64,000 nucleotides of DNA from positions 108,457 through 172,456 of the forward strand of contig JAGCJW010000006.1 of the NCBI GenBank assembly GCA_017647785.1. Direction: 5' to 3'. Within the stretch, counting starts at the first letter, position 1. Every line of letters begins with the position of its first letter. This document shows positions 34,314 through 43,800 of this stretch, in pieces. Under the pieces are notes generated by a model. The model was given only the letters and a program-made list of their open reading frames with translations. It ran no database searches and had not been told where the DNA came from. Made by a program: the position numbers and the translations under genes. This stretch comes from Bacteroidales bacterium. Its GTDB lineage: Bacteria > Bacteroidota > Bacteroidia > Bacteroidales > P3.

Positions 34314-34322
34314 CCCCCCCCC
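34314..34322. repeat. C9 homopolymer upstream of an outer-membrane protein gene
   Basis: Nine consecutive C (nine G on the minus strand) in AT-rich DNA, 20-25 bp upstream of the -33 element of the next gene. The minus-strand context GGGGGGGGGTAAA resembles the G tract at 15132 (GGGGGGGGTAAA). Confidence 0.8.
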
Positions 34323-34342
34323 TAAACAAAATCACGGATTTA

Positions 34343-34375
34343 TTTGTTTGTTATAGTAAAATATTTGTAAATTTG
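34343..34375 (+). promoter_or_regulatory. Promoter of the 255-residue outer-membrane protein gene
   Basis: TAAATTTG at 34368-34375; two TTTG candidates for -33, at 34343-34346 (21-bp spacer) and 34347-34350 (17-bp spacer). Confidence 0.65.
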
Positions 34376-34412
34376 CGACATAGAAATAATTATAAACTAA
34401 AATTTATATAGT

Positions 34413-35180
34413 ATGAAAAGAAACGCAAAATTAGCATTGATTTGTTTTTCAATGTGTTCGCTTTTTGCCTTCACAGAAGCAAAAGCACAAGTAGAAAAAG
34501 TTGCAGTACAAGAAGTCATCACAGACACATTTTATGTAGAAGACCTCTTAGAAGGTGTAGAAGAAGTAGCAGTTGAAGAAAAAGAAAGTTTTGATGATTT
34601 CTGGGAAATTTATTATTCTTATTCAACTATGGACTTTAATTATGATTTAATTGCAAATGATTTAGGAGCCTTAACTCCTCAACATGGCATTGGTATAGGA
34701 ATGAGAGCTATGATTCCATTAGGAACAGACTATTTTACAATGAATTATAACGTTGGATACACCTTTGGTCTTAGACAATACTCTGATAATTATTCCGACT
34801 TCACAAGAAACAGAACTCTTTCCCATACGGGATTTGTTGATTTAGGTTTTGGAGGACAAGTTTTCTTTACTAAAAATCATAAAAACGGAATAGGACTTTC
34901 AGCAGGATTTGGTTATGACTATTCAGAATTGCATTTAAGTAAAGCTCCTGCTGGATATGCTATGGTTTTAGATTCAAAGGTTATGCAACATGCTTTCTAT
35001 GTTCCTGTTGGACTAAGACTTTTCTTTGGAGATTTTTCACTTTCAGGAACTTTACGTTTTCCAGTCTTTGATATAGATATGACAATTGAAAGTAGAAATC
35101 CTGAAAATTTCAGTCCAATAAAAGAAGATCGTACATTATATATGTTACCTTTAGAAATAGGAATAGGATTTAAATTCTAA
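34413..35180 (+). CDS. Outer-membrane beta-barrel protein, unknown function
   Basis: 255 residues; signal peptide MKRNAKLALICFSMCSLFAF then TEAKAQ. An acidic linker (VEDLLEGVEEVAVEEKESFDDF, ~residues 40-62) precedes a barrel domain of repeated amphipathic strands (HGIGIGMRAMIPLGTDYFTMNYNVGYTFGLRQY, HTGFVDLGFGGQVFF, GIGLSAGFGYDYSEL) ending YMLPLEIGIGFKF with a terminal Phe typical for Bam-dependent insertion. No specific family recognised. Monocistronic, with a promoter preceded by a C9 tract and with a hairpin terminator. Confidence 0.8.
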   Translation: MKRNAKLALICFSMCSLFAFTEAKAQVEKVAVQEVITDTFYVEDLLEGVEEVAVEEKESFDDFWEIYYSYSTMDFNYDLIANDLGALTPQHGIGIGMRAMIPLGTDYFTMNYNVGYTFGLRQYSDNYSDFTRNRTLSHTGFVDLGFGGQVFFTKNHKNGIGLSAGFGYDYSELHLSKAPAGYAMVLDSKVMQHAFYVPVGLRLFFGDFSLSGTLRFPVFDIDMTIESRNPENFSPIKEDRTLYMLPLEIGIGFKF

Positions 35181-35223
35181 GCAAAATATTTCTTTGATTT
35201 AGAAAATTATTTCAAAGAAATAA

Positions 35224-35269
35224 AAAAATAACTCTTAGTTTTAATTTTATAAAGCTAAGAGTTATTTTT
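35224..35269 (+). terminator. Terminator after the 255-residue barrel gene
   Basis: Stem AAAAATAACTCTTAG / CTAAGAGTTATTTTT around a 17-base AT loop; right arm runs into a T tract. Confidence 0.8.
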
Positions 35270-35471
35270 TATTGTTATTCGATAATAAATCTTCAATTTT
35301 CGTAAAAATTTTAAAATTCTAAAAATCCACATAACCATCTGCACGCAAAATATTTACAAACAAAAGATGCGATTTTAAGCCCAAATGCTTAAAGAAAATT
35401 TAATCAACAGATAGATTGGCCATGTTTTTTTAAGAATATAAGCACTTAAAGGATTATTAATAAAAGACAAA
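35270..35471. other. Spacer between convergent genes
   Basis: Central part of a 352-bp gene-free region (35181-35532) bounded by the terminators of the two converging genes. I see only AT-rich sequence, no ORF of note, no RNA fold and no repeat. Confidence 0.4.
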
Positions 35472-35505
35472 AAAATAGGGATTTGAATTAACAAATCCCT
35501 ATTTT
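35472..35505 (-). terminator. Terminator of the MFS transporter gene
   Basis: Stem AAAATAGGGATTTG / CAAATCCCTATTTT with loop AATTAA. On the minus strand the left arm gives a U-rich 3' end together with the upstream A run (35467-35475). Confidence 0.8.
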
Positions 35506-35532
35506 GCAGTTACTTAAACTAAAAATTTTGTT

Positions 35533-37146
35533 TTAGTCTTTAATATTTGGTTCTTCCAATCCAAGACCTTTTTTCTTATCCCAAGCTTTCAAAACGAAAC
35601 CAAGAAGTAACGCAGCTATACCTAAGCAAGCCAACATTACCAAAGGCCATGTGTAATTGTATTCTAATGGATTTTCTACTCCCACATTTGTGTTAGCTAA
35701 TACCTTACCTATTAACATAGGGAATAACCATAATCCGATATTTTGTATCCAGAAGATTAGAGAATAAGCAGAACCGATAACTTTTTGGTCAACTAATTTT
35801 GGAACACTTGGCCATAAAGCAGCAGGTACTAAAGAGAATGAAGCGCCTAAAACCAAGATAGTTATATAAGCAACGATTGTTCCTCCGATTGCACTTTCTT
35901 TAAACATAGGTAAAACAAATGCGAATGTTAAGTGGCAAACGATTAGTAATAATGAGCCAATCATTAACATTGAAGCTGCTTTTCCTTTGTGGTCTACGTA
36001 GTTTCCTAATATTGGAGTGATAGCTACTGCTAATAATGGGAACACTGCGAATACTGATTCTGCTGAACCTCTCATGTATCCCATGTAACAATAACTTATC
36101 AATGCAACAACGGCTAACGCCATTAAACCAAATTTTGCTGTTTTATTTTTAGAGAAATTACTTGCAAACGAGCCAATTGCAACTACTAACATTATTAAAT
36201 ATTGTATAATAGTTACTTTTTCGCTTGCCCAGAATCCTGTTCCTTCTGTTAGAGTTAAATTACATTGAAGCATGTTTACCGCATATTTTTGGAATGGGAA
36301 AATTGCTGAATAGTAAAGAACGCAAAGTAAAGCTACTAACCAGAATCCTCCACTTCTTAAAATACTTCCTATATCGCTGATTTTAAATGGTTCATCTTTT
36401 TCTTCTGCTTCTCCTGTTTGAGAGTCTAATTTCTTATCCATAAAGAAATAAACTATAAACATTATTAAAGCAATACAAAGTAAAACAACACCGAAAGCAA
36501 CTGAACGAGCAACATCTACATTGCCACCTAATTTAGCGAAGAATGGAGAGAATATCATACAAGTTGCAACTCCTAATCTTGCTAACGCCATTTCAGAACC
36601 CATAGCTAATGCCATTTCTCTGCCTTTGAACCATTTAACAATTCCACGAGACACTGTGATACCTGCCATTTCAACACCGCAACCGAAAATCATAAATCCT
36701 ATTGCAGCTAATTTAGCAGATGCTGGCATACCTCTATAAAAAGGTGAAACGCCTAACTCATCAAATCCAGGAATGTAGTTCAAATTGTTTGTAAACCAAG
36801 TGTGTAACTCGCTTGTTGTAAAGGTGTCTGTTACTGCATACCACTTAATCACAGCACCTATAAGCATTACGGCTCCTGATAAAAGAGCTGTAAATCTAAC
36901 TCCCATTTTGTCAAGTATAATACCCGCAAAAATTAGGAAGAACACAAATACGTTCAAGAATGTTTCAGAGCCTTGCATTGTTCCGAAAGCTGTTGGGTCC
37001 CAGCCTCTTTCAGATTGCATTAAGTCTTGAATAGGTGATAAAATGTCCATAAAGATGTATGAACAAAACATAGCTAACGCTAACAACAATAGTGCAATCC
37101 ACCTAAATAATGCACTATCTCTTAAAGTTTGAAGTTTTTCTGTCAT
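35533..37146 (-). CDS. Major facilitator superfamily transporter
   Basis: 537 residues with about twelve membrane helices. N-terminal half SALFRWIALLLLALAMFCSYIFMDILSPIQDLMQSERGW ... FFLIFAGIILDKMGVRFTALLSGAVML contains the MFS motif A-like DKMGVR after helix 2; a second copy-like GNYVDHKGKAASML lies in the C-terminal half. A central hydrophilic loop (DKKLDSQTGEAEEKDEPFK) separates the halves. The general form fits MFS carriers of organic anions or dipeptides (MFSD1-like), but the substrate cannot be told. Monocistronic. Confidence 0.85.
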   Translation of the reverse strand: MTEKLQTLRDSALFRWIALLLLALAMFCSYIFMDILSPIQDLMQSERGWDPTAFGTMQGSETFLNVFVFFLIFAGIILDKMGVRFTALLSGAVMLIGAVIKWYAVTDTFTTSELHTWFTNNLNYIPGFDELGVSPFYRGMPASAKLAAIGFMIFGCGVEMAGITVSRGIVKWFKGREMALAMGSEMALARLGVATCMIFSPFFAKLGGNVDVARSVAFGVVLLCIALIMFIVYFFMDKKLDSQTGEAEEKDEPFKISDIGSILRSGGFWLVALLCVLYYSAIFPFQKYAVNMLQCNLTLTEGTGFWASEKVTIIQYLIMLVVAIGSFASNFSKNKTAKFGLMALAVVALISYCYMGYMRGSAESVFAVFPLLAVAITPILGNYVDHKGKAASMLMIGSLLLIVCHLTFAFVLPMFKESAIGGTIVAYITILVLGASFSLVPAALWPSVPKLVDQKVIGSAYSLIFWIQNIGLWLFPMLIGKVLANTNVGVENPLEYNYTWPLVMLACLGIAALLLGFVLKAWDKKKGLGLEEPNIKD

Positions 37147-37177
37147 ATCTTTTTGTTTTTAAATTTATTTCTGATTG

Positions 37178-37185
37178 CAAAACTA
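37178..37185 (-). promoter_or_regulatory. -7 promoter element for the MFS gene
   Basis: Minus-strand TAGTTTTG followed by C, 31 bp before the start codon. No -33 TTTG at proper spacing. Confidence 0.45.
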
Positions 37186-37400
37186 TCAAAATTTTTGCAA
37201 AAAAATGATTTTCCTACTTAAAATCTTAAATAAATATATGTTATTGACAAATATTAACAATTAATGTGTTAAAAAAATAGATATAACCTTAAAATTTATT
37301 TGCTTTGTTTTTTAGATACTTAAATGCTAATTTCAAATGTAATAATAGTATAAAACAATAATTTTTTTATCAAGAATTATGGAGTTATCAAATAAAATTT

Positions 37401-37408
37401 TAACTTTG
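37401..37408 (+). promoter_or_regulatory. -7 promoter element for secDF
   Basis: TAACTTTG followed by C, 40 bp before the secDF ATG. The -33 region has no exact TTTG. Confidence 0.5.
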
Positions 37409-37448
37409 CAAGTTCAAATAACTATATGTACTTAAAATATAAAGTGAT

Positions 37449-40394
37449 ATGCAAAACAAAGGTGCTATTAAAGTTATTGCGATAGTATTTGCGTTGATTT
37501 GTTTGTATCAGTTGTCATTTACCTACTTCTCAAAACAAGTAGAAAGTGATGCAAAAGCTTATGCTACAAGTCAATACGCTCAGTCTATTGCTAAAAACTT
37601 AGCAAAAGGAGATGCTTTACGCGAGCAAGAGATTTTTGATTCAATTGCTACAGAAAGAGAAAACTTTTATTTAGACTCAGTGTCTGAACAAACAGCTTAC
37701 AACTTTTTGTGGATAAGAAAATTCTCTTATAAAGAATGTAAAGCGAGAGAAGTTAATTTAGGTCTTGACCTAAAAGGTGGTATGAACGTTATGATGGAAG
37801 TTTCCACAGTTGACGTTCTTAAAAATTTAGCAACAAATCCTGATGATCAGGTGCTTTCAGCTTTAATAGAAAAAGCAGAACAAGAGCAAAAAAACACAGG
37901 AAGTAGATTTATTGATTGCTTTGAAAAACAAGTTGAAGAAGCAAGCAAAACTTCTAAAGTGGATCTTTCTGCATTTTTTAGAGTTAAGTTGAAAGAAAAA
38001 GGAATAACTGCAAATTCCACAAACCAAGAAGTTATAAGTGCAATTAGAAAAGAATGCACAGAGTCTTACGATAGAACTTTCCAAGTTTTATCAAAACGTA
38101 TAGATAAATTTGGTGTAGCGCAACCAACTATCCAAAAATTGGAAGCGACAGAAAGAATTGCGATTGAATTGCCAGGTGTTAAGGACCCACAAAGAGTTAG
38201 CAAATTATTGGAAGGTTCTGCTCAATTACAATTTTGGTTAGCAGGAAATGCAGGAAATGTTTTCCAATCGCTTGTAGCAGCAGATGAATGGTTGCAAAGT
38301 GTAGATACTACACAAGAAAATAAAGTTAAGAATCCTTTATTGTCAAAATTTGCACACCTTAATAATGGTGCAATGATGCAAAGATGTGTAGTAGGAACTG
38401 CAACTGCAAATAATAGAGGAGAAATAGATCGTTTACTTGCTCAAGCTTCAAAAGTTCTTCCTCAAGATGTGAAGTTTGCATGGGGTGCAAAACCAATAGA
38501 TAAAACAAATGAATATGAATTATATGTTTTGCAACTAACAAACAAGGCAAAAACACCTCTTTTAGATGGAGATGTAATTTCAGATGCTAACAGCGACTTT
38601 GATCAACAAGGAAGACCTGTTGTTTCAATGGTAATGAAAGATGAGGCTGCACGTAAATGGGCTAAGATTACAGGAAGTAATATAGGAAATAGCATTGCGA
38701 TAGTATTAGATGATGTAGTTTATTCTGCACCTAATGTTAATTCAGAAATAACAGGTGGCCGTTCAGAAATCTCTGGACAATTTACTGTAGAAGAAGCAAA
38801 AGACTTAGCAAATATTCTTAAGTCAGGTAAATTGACTGCTCCTGCAAAAATGGTTCAAGAATCAGTGGTTGGACCTTCTTTAGGAGAGGAATCAATTAGA
38901 ACAGGTTTGATTTCGTTCATTGTTGCTTTTGTTCTAGTATTCATATATATGATATTCTTCTACAATATGGCGGGTATCGCTGCATGTTGTGCTTTGTTTG
39001 TTAATATTTTCTTCTTGATGGGAACTTTGGCTTCTATCGGAGCAGTATTAACATTGCCAGGTATAGCAGGTATTGTTTTGACAATGGCTATGGCGGTAGA
39101 TGCTAATGTTATTATATATGAACGTATCAAGGAAGAATTATTAGCAGGAAAGAATTTAGGTTCAGCAATATCTGATGGTTATAAAGTTGCTTATTCTGCA
39201 ATCATAGACGGAAACGTTACAACATTATTGACAGGTATTGTTTTAGCATATTTTGGTAGTGGTCCAATCCAAGGATTCGCAATTACATTATGTATAGGTA
39301 TTTTGACATCGTTGTTCTCTAGTATCTTTATTTCAAGATTGGTATTTGAATCAATGTTGAAAAGAAAGAATGCTGCTAAGAATATTACTTTCTATAACAA
39401 ATTAACTAAGAATTTCTTGAGAGATCCTAAGGTTAATTTCGTTGGAACACACAAAACTCAAATGATAATAGCAGTAGCTTTAGTTTTACTTTCTGTGGGA
39501 TCTTTGGCATTCAAAGGATTAGATTATGGTATTGATTTCTCAGGTGGTAGAACATATGTTATCAGATTTGATCAAGATGTTAATCCAGTAGAGGTTCGTA
39601 GTGCTTTACAAAAAGAATTTGAAACTGCTCCTGAAGTGAAAACTTTTGGACCATCTTACCAAGTAAAAGTTACAACAGACTATAAAGTAAAAGATGATAG
39701 TGAAGCAGTAAAAGCAGAAGTAATAGCTAAACTTCATAAAGGTGTAGCTTCTTTCTATAAAGACAAAGTAACTTTAGAACAATTTGAATCTACAATGAAG
39801 AGTCCTCTAGGAATTATTAGTTCTGAAATAGTTGGACCAACAATGGCAGATGACATAAAACGTTCAGCAGTAATATCTGTAATTATTTCATTAGTATTGA
39901 TCTTTATCTATATAGGATTGAGATTTAGAAAATGGCAATATGGATTGGCAGGTTTGGTGTCTTTGACATTTGATGCTTTAATCACAATAGGAATATTCTC
40001 ATTATTTAGTGGAATATTACCATTTAACTTGGAAGTTGATCAACAATTTATAGCTGCGATATTGACAGTTATAGGATATTCTATTAATGATACAGTAATT
40101 GTATTTGACCGTGTTAGAGAAAATGTGAAGTTGTATCCTAAATCTCCTTATGGAAAAGTAATGAATGATGCTATGAATCAAACTCTTAGCCGTACTTTCA
40201 ATACATTAGGGTCTACTTTATTGGTATTGTTGATTGTGTTTATATTTGGAGGAGAAGTATTGAGAGGTTTTGCATTCGCCTTATTTATAGGTGTTGCAAT
40301 TGGAGCTTTTGCATCACTTTGTGTTGCTTGTCCAGTGGCTTACTTCACAATAACTCGTTCTGAAAAAAAGAAACAACTAAAAACAAGTAAATAA
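37449..40394 (+). CDS. secDF: Protein translocase subunit SecDF (fused)
   Basis: 981 residues; fused SecD-SecF as usual in Bacteroidetes. It uses the proton gradient to help pull proteins from the Sec channel. The SecD part has an N-terminal helix, REVNLGLDLKGGMNVMMEVS, the large P1 periplasmic domain (IELPGVKDPQRVSKLLEGSAQLQFWLAG) and VVGPSLGEESIRTGLISFIVAFVLVFIYM. The SecF part begins near residue 660 with SLAFKGLDYGIDFSGGRTYVIRF, then GPTMADDIKRSAVISVIISLVLIFIYIGLRFRKW and GYSINDTVIVFDRVREN. The D-x-N-x-x-I-Y-E-R element AVDANVIIYERIKEE is present. It would serve the many signal-peptide proteins encoded nearby. Confidence 0.97.
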   Translation: MQNKGAIKVIAIVFALICLYQLSFTYFSKQVESDAKAYATSQYAQSIAKNLAKGDALREQEIFDSIATERENFYLDSVSEQTAYNFLWIRKFSYKECKAREVNLGLDLKGGMNVMMEVSTVDVLKNLATNPDDQVLSALIEKAEQEQKNTGSRFIDCFEKQVEEASKTSKVDLSAFFRVKLKEKGITANSTNQEVISAIRKECTESYDRTFQVLSKRIDKFGVAQPTIQKLEATERIAIELPGVKDPQRVSKLLEGSAQLQFWLAGNAGNVFQSLVAADEWLQSVDTTQENKVKNPLLSKFAHLNNGAMMQRCVVGTATANNRGEIDRLLAQASKVLPQDVKFAWGAKPIDKTNEYELYVLQLTNKAKTPLLDGDVISDANSDFDQQGRPVVSMVMKDEAARKWAKITGSNIGNSIAIVLDDVVYSAPNVNSEITGGRSEISGQFTVEEAKDLANILKSGKLTAPAKMVQESVVGPSLGEESIRTGLISFIVAFVLVFIYMIFFYNMAGIAACCALFVNIFFLMGTLASIGAVLTLPGIAGIVLTMAMAVDANVIIYERIKEELLAGKNLGSAISDGYKVAYSAIIDGNVTTLLTGIVLAYFGSGPIQGFAITLCIGILTSLFSSIFISRLVFESMLKRKNAAKNITFYNKLTKNFLRDPKVNFVGTHKTQMIIAVALVLLSVGSLAFKGLDYGIDFSGGRTYVIRFDQDVNPVEVRSALQKEFETAPEVKTFGPSYQVKVTTDYKVKDDSEAVKAEVIAKLHKGVASFYKDKVTLEQFESTMKSPLGIISSEIVGPTMADDIKRSAVISVIISLVLIFIYIGLRFRKWQYGLAGLVSLTFDALITIGIFSLFSGILPFNLEVDQQFIAAILTVIGYSINDTVIVFDRVRENVKLYPKSPYGKVMNDAMNQTLSRTFNTLGSTLLVLLIVFIFGGEVLRGFAFALFIGVAIGAFASLCVACPVAYFTITRSEKKKQLKTSK

Positions 40395-40402
40395 AGATAA
40401 TT

Positions 40403-40448
40403 AATAATTTATTGGAGAGAGAATTAAGAATCTCTCCAATAAATTATT
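40403..40448 (+). terminator. Long hairpin after secDF
   Basis: Perfect 18-bp stem AATAATTTATTGGAGAGA / TCTCTCCAATAAATTATT with a 10-base loop, 8 bp after the stop. There is no T run immediately after it (GTTGG follows), so it may stabilise or process the mRNA end rather than terminate efficiently. Confidence 0.6.
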
Positions 40449-40459
40449 GTTGGTAAAAA

Positions 40460-40490
40460 TTTGTGAGATAATTTTTTTCTTGTAAATTTG
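40460..40490 (+). promoter_or_regulatory. Promoter of the receptor-exoprotein-PorV operon
   Basis: TTTG (40460-40463), exactly 19 bp, TAAATTTG (40483-40490): full match to consensus. The ATG at 40511 would have a ~14-nt leader. Confidence 0.7.
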
Positions 40491-40510
40491 CCAGCTTAAA
40501 TGGGTGGATT

Positions 40511-40816
40511 ATGAGTATTTTTTATGTAATAGTGATATCACTTATTGTGTTTTTTTCATTAAAACGCAAAAAAAATGAAGAACCTCAGTCTGATGAGAGG
40601 GTTGTTTATGATGAAGAGGGGGTAGAGGAGACGTTTCTTTCAAAAGAAGAGGAAATTCATCGTGAAAAAATTGTTGCTGAAAAAGCTGATAAGACGGAGG
40701 CAAAACAACAAGTAGAAAAAGATGAGATAAAGACATTTTCTGATAAGCAGGAAAAAGAGTTTTCTTTAAGGGAAGCAGTGATTTATTCCTCAATATTAGA
40801 AAGACCATATAAATAG
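40511..40816 (+). CDS. Small single-span membrane protein, charged tail
   Basis: 101 residues: a short N-terminal membrane helix (SIFYVIVISLIVFFSL) followed by a Lys/Glu-rich, probably disordered or coiled tail (KKEEEIHREKIVAEKADKTEAKQQVEKDE-like composition) ending SLREAVIYSSILERPYK. No family recognised. It directly follows a consensus promoter and ends 33 bp before the TonB-dependent receptor gene, which argues that it is a real gene and first in that operon. The C-terminal segment 'REAVIYSSILERPY' looks like a short conserved docking helix; function unknown. Confidence 0.6.
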   Translation: MSIFYVIVISLIVFFSLKRKKNEEPQSDERVVYDEEGVEETFLSKEEEIHREKIVAEKADKTEAKQQVEKDEIKTFSDKQEKEFSLREAVIYSSILERPYK

Positions 40817-40849
40817 TGAATTTATAAATTTAAGAAACACATAAAAGAA

Positions 40850-43800
40850 ATGGGCATGTTAAGAAAATTATTCTTTACACTCGGGTTGTTATTAACAACC
40901 AGTCTGATGCTGTATGCACAAGGAACTCTTACGGGTACCATTACAGACTCACAGACAAAGGAACCATTACCGTTCGTAAATGTCATTGTTGAACAAAATG
41001 GTCAACAAATGGGCGGGGCTACAACGGATATAAATGGTAATTATCAAATTAAACCGCTTTCTCCTGGTTCATATGATATCAGGGCTTCGTTCATGGGTTA
41101 CAAGACTATCTTGAAAACTGGTGTACAAGTGAAAGCTTCTGGTTTTACTTTGGAAGGTAGCTTAGAAATGACTCCAACAGCAGAGGTTTTGGACGTTGTG
41201 GAAGTTGTTGAGTATGCTATACCTTTGATTGACCAAGGTTCATCAGAATCTGGAAAGCGTATTTCTGCAGAAGATTTGGACAAAATGACTGCTAACACAG
41301 TTGATGGTATCATCGCATCTGTTGGAGGTATTACTGACAACGAAGGTGGTGCTGGTAGTGCGCGTGGACAAGACCAAATGAAAACTTATGTAAACGGAGT
41401 TGCTAAAAAAGGTTCTGTGAACATTCCAAAACAATCAATTGCGGAAGTTCAAGTTATCTTAGGGGGTACTCCTGCTAGCATAGGTGAAGCTATTGGAGGT
41501 GCTACAAATATTACATTATTACCTCCACAAAACCAATTCCAAGGTTTTGTTCAATATCAAACTTCAGAATTTTTAGATACAAGAGGGTACCATAGAGCAG
41601 ACTTATTCTTTACAGGTCCTTTGTATAAAAAGAAAAATAAAGAAACAGGCGCAGAAAATAGCGTTATTGGTTATCGTTTAGCAGGTTTTGCTTCTTACAC
41701 AGCAGATGGATATCTTAGACCAAAAGATAGAAGATTATATATGATAAAAGATGATGTCTTAGAGCAATTAAGACAATCTCCATTGGTATATAATCCTGCA
41801 ACAGGAGCTGTAAACTATTCAGCAGAATACTTAACACTAAATGATTTTGAAAGAGTTGGTCGTAAACCAAATTTAGGAAATATTGGTGTTTACTTTGATG
41901 GAGGATTAGATTTCCGTTTCTCTAAAAACAGTAGTTTACAAATTAACGGAGAATATACTTATTCAAAAGGAATGAATAGTGGAATATCTTCAATGTTATT
42001 GAACAACTTTAATAACTCAGAAGCTTACAGCAATAGCTTCCAAGTTATGGCTGACTTTACACAAAAATTCCCATCAGAAGAAGGAAGTTCTGCTTTAATT
42101 AAGAATGTTATATTTAATGTAGTAGGATCTTATTCAAGAACATATGGTGAATCTTATAGTAAAGACCATGGTGATAACTTATTCCGTTATGGACATGTTG
42201 GATATTTCAATACACGCAAAAGAAATTCTTATGAATTAACAAGAATGGATATTGACGGTGATGGAAGTAAGGAATATGTTTATCAACATAATGGTTGGTT
42301 AGATTACCAAGTGGATTACACTCCATCAGAATATAACCCAAGTATGTCAGCATACACATCTCAAATATATTTCAGTGATGAATTCCAAACATTGAGAGAT
42401 GCTGGATATACAATGAACTATGACTACTTGAGAAGTATAAATGGTTTAGTAAATGGAGACTATCCTCTTTCTGTGTATGGAATGTTCACAAACGTAGGGG
42501 TAGTTGAATCTTCTTATTCTAAATCAGAAAATCAATATATTTATGCAGCAGCTAGAGTTTCTGCAGATGTTGGAAACCACCAATTAGAATTAGGATTCCA
42601 ATATGACCAATCTATATATAGAGGATATTCATTAAATGCTTCTGGATTATGGACTATAATGAAACAAGAAGCAAACCAACACTTGTTATATAGAGATTTA
42701 GATAATCCTATTATAGATAATTCTTCAACAATACCATATGTAACATATAACAGACGTTATGATGAAGGTAGCCAAACATTCTTTGACAAACAAATACGTC
42801 AAGCTTTAGGTTTAGCAGTTGATGGAACAGAATTCATAGATATAGATAGCTATGATCCATCTACATTCTCATTAGATATGTTCTCTGCTGATGAATTATA
42901 TAATGCTGGTAATGCATTAGTAAGTTATTATGGATATGACCATAGAGGAAATAGAATAACAGGAAAACAATCTTTACAAGATTTCTTTACTGGAGCTAAT
43001 GGAAATAGAAATATTGGAGCATGGGAGCCAATCTATGCTGCAGGTTATATTCAAGATAAGTTCTTCTTTAGAGATTTAATTTTCAACGTAGGTCTTCGTG
43101 TAGATAGATATGATGGTAATCAAATGGGATTGAAAGACCCTTACTTATTATATTCTTCTTATACAGCAGGAGAATTAAGAGCTGCTGGACGTACAGATAT
43201 TCCTAATGCTATAGGAGATGATTATATAGTATATGTAGATAAATTATCTTCATCATCAACTGTTGAAAATGTAGATATCAGAGGATTCCGTAACCAAAAT
43301 GAAAATGCTTGGTACACAGCAAATGGAGAATTAGTATCAAACCCTAATGATATATCAGGTGCTTCAGGACAACCATTACCATTCAGAAAAGGAACTTTGA
43401 CTGAAACAGGTTTACCATCACAAATATCAACAGATGCTTTTGAAGATTACAAACCTCAATATGTAGCAATGCCTCGTATAGCGTTCTCATTCCCTGTATC
43501 TGATAAATCAGAATTTAAAGCATCTTATGATGTTATTGCACGTCGTCCATCAACAGGAGTATGGCAAGCAAACTATGCAGGATACTTGTATATGGAAAAA
43601 ATGTCTGGAGCAGCATTCTCTAATCCTAGTTTGAACCCAGAAAAGATTACAAACTATGAATTAGGGTTCCAACAAGTACTTTCTAAGTCTTCTGCAATGG
43701 GTATCACAGCTTACTACAAACAAACAAGAGACCTTATTAACTTAGTACAATATGTTGGAGCTGACCCTACAAACATGTACTATTCTTATGAAAACCAAGA

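Larger units (their letters stand above)
37147..37448. other. Intergenic region between divergent MFS and secDF genes
   Basis: A 302-bp AT-rich region. It holds a minus-strand -7 element TAGTTTTG (37185-37178) for the MFS gene and a plus-strand TAACTTTG (37401-37408) for secDF, described separately. A copy of ATCAAGAATTATGGAG lies at 37370-37385. No ORF or RNA structure was recognised. Confidence 0.4.
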
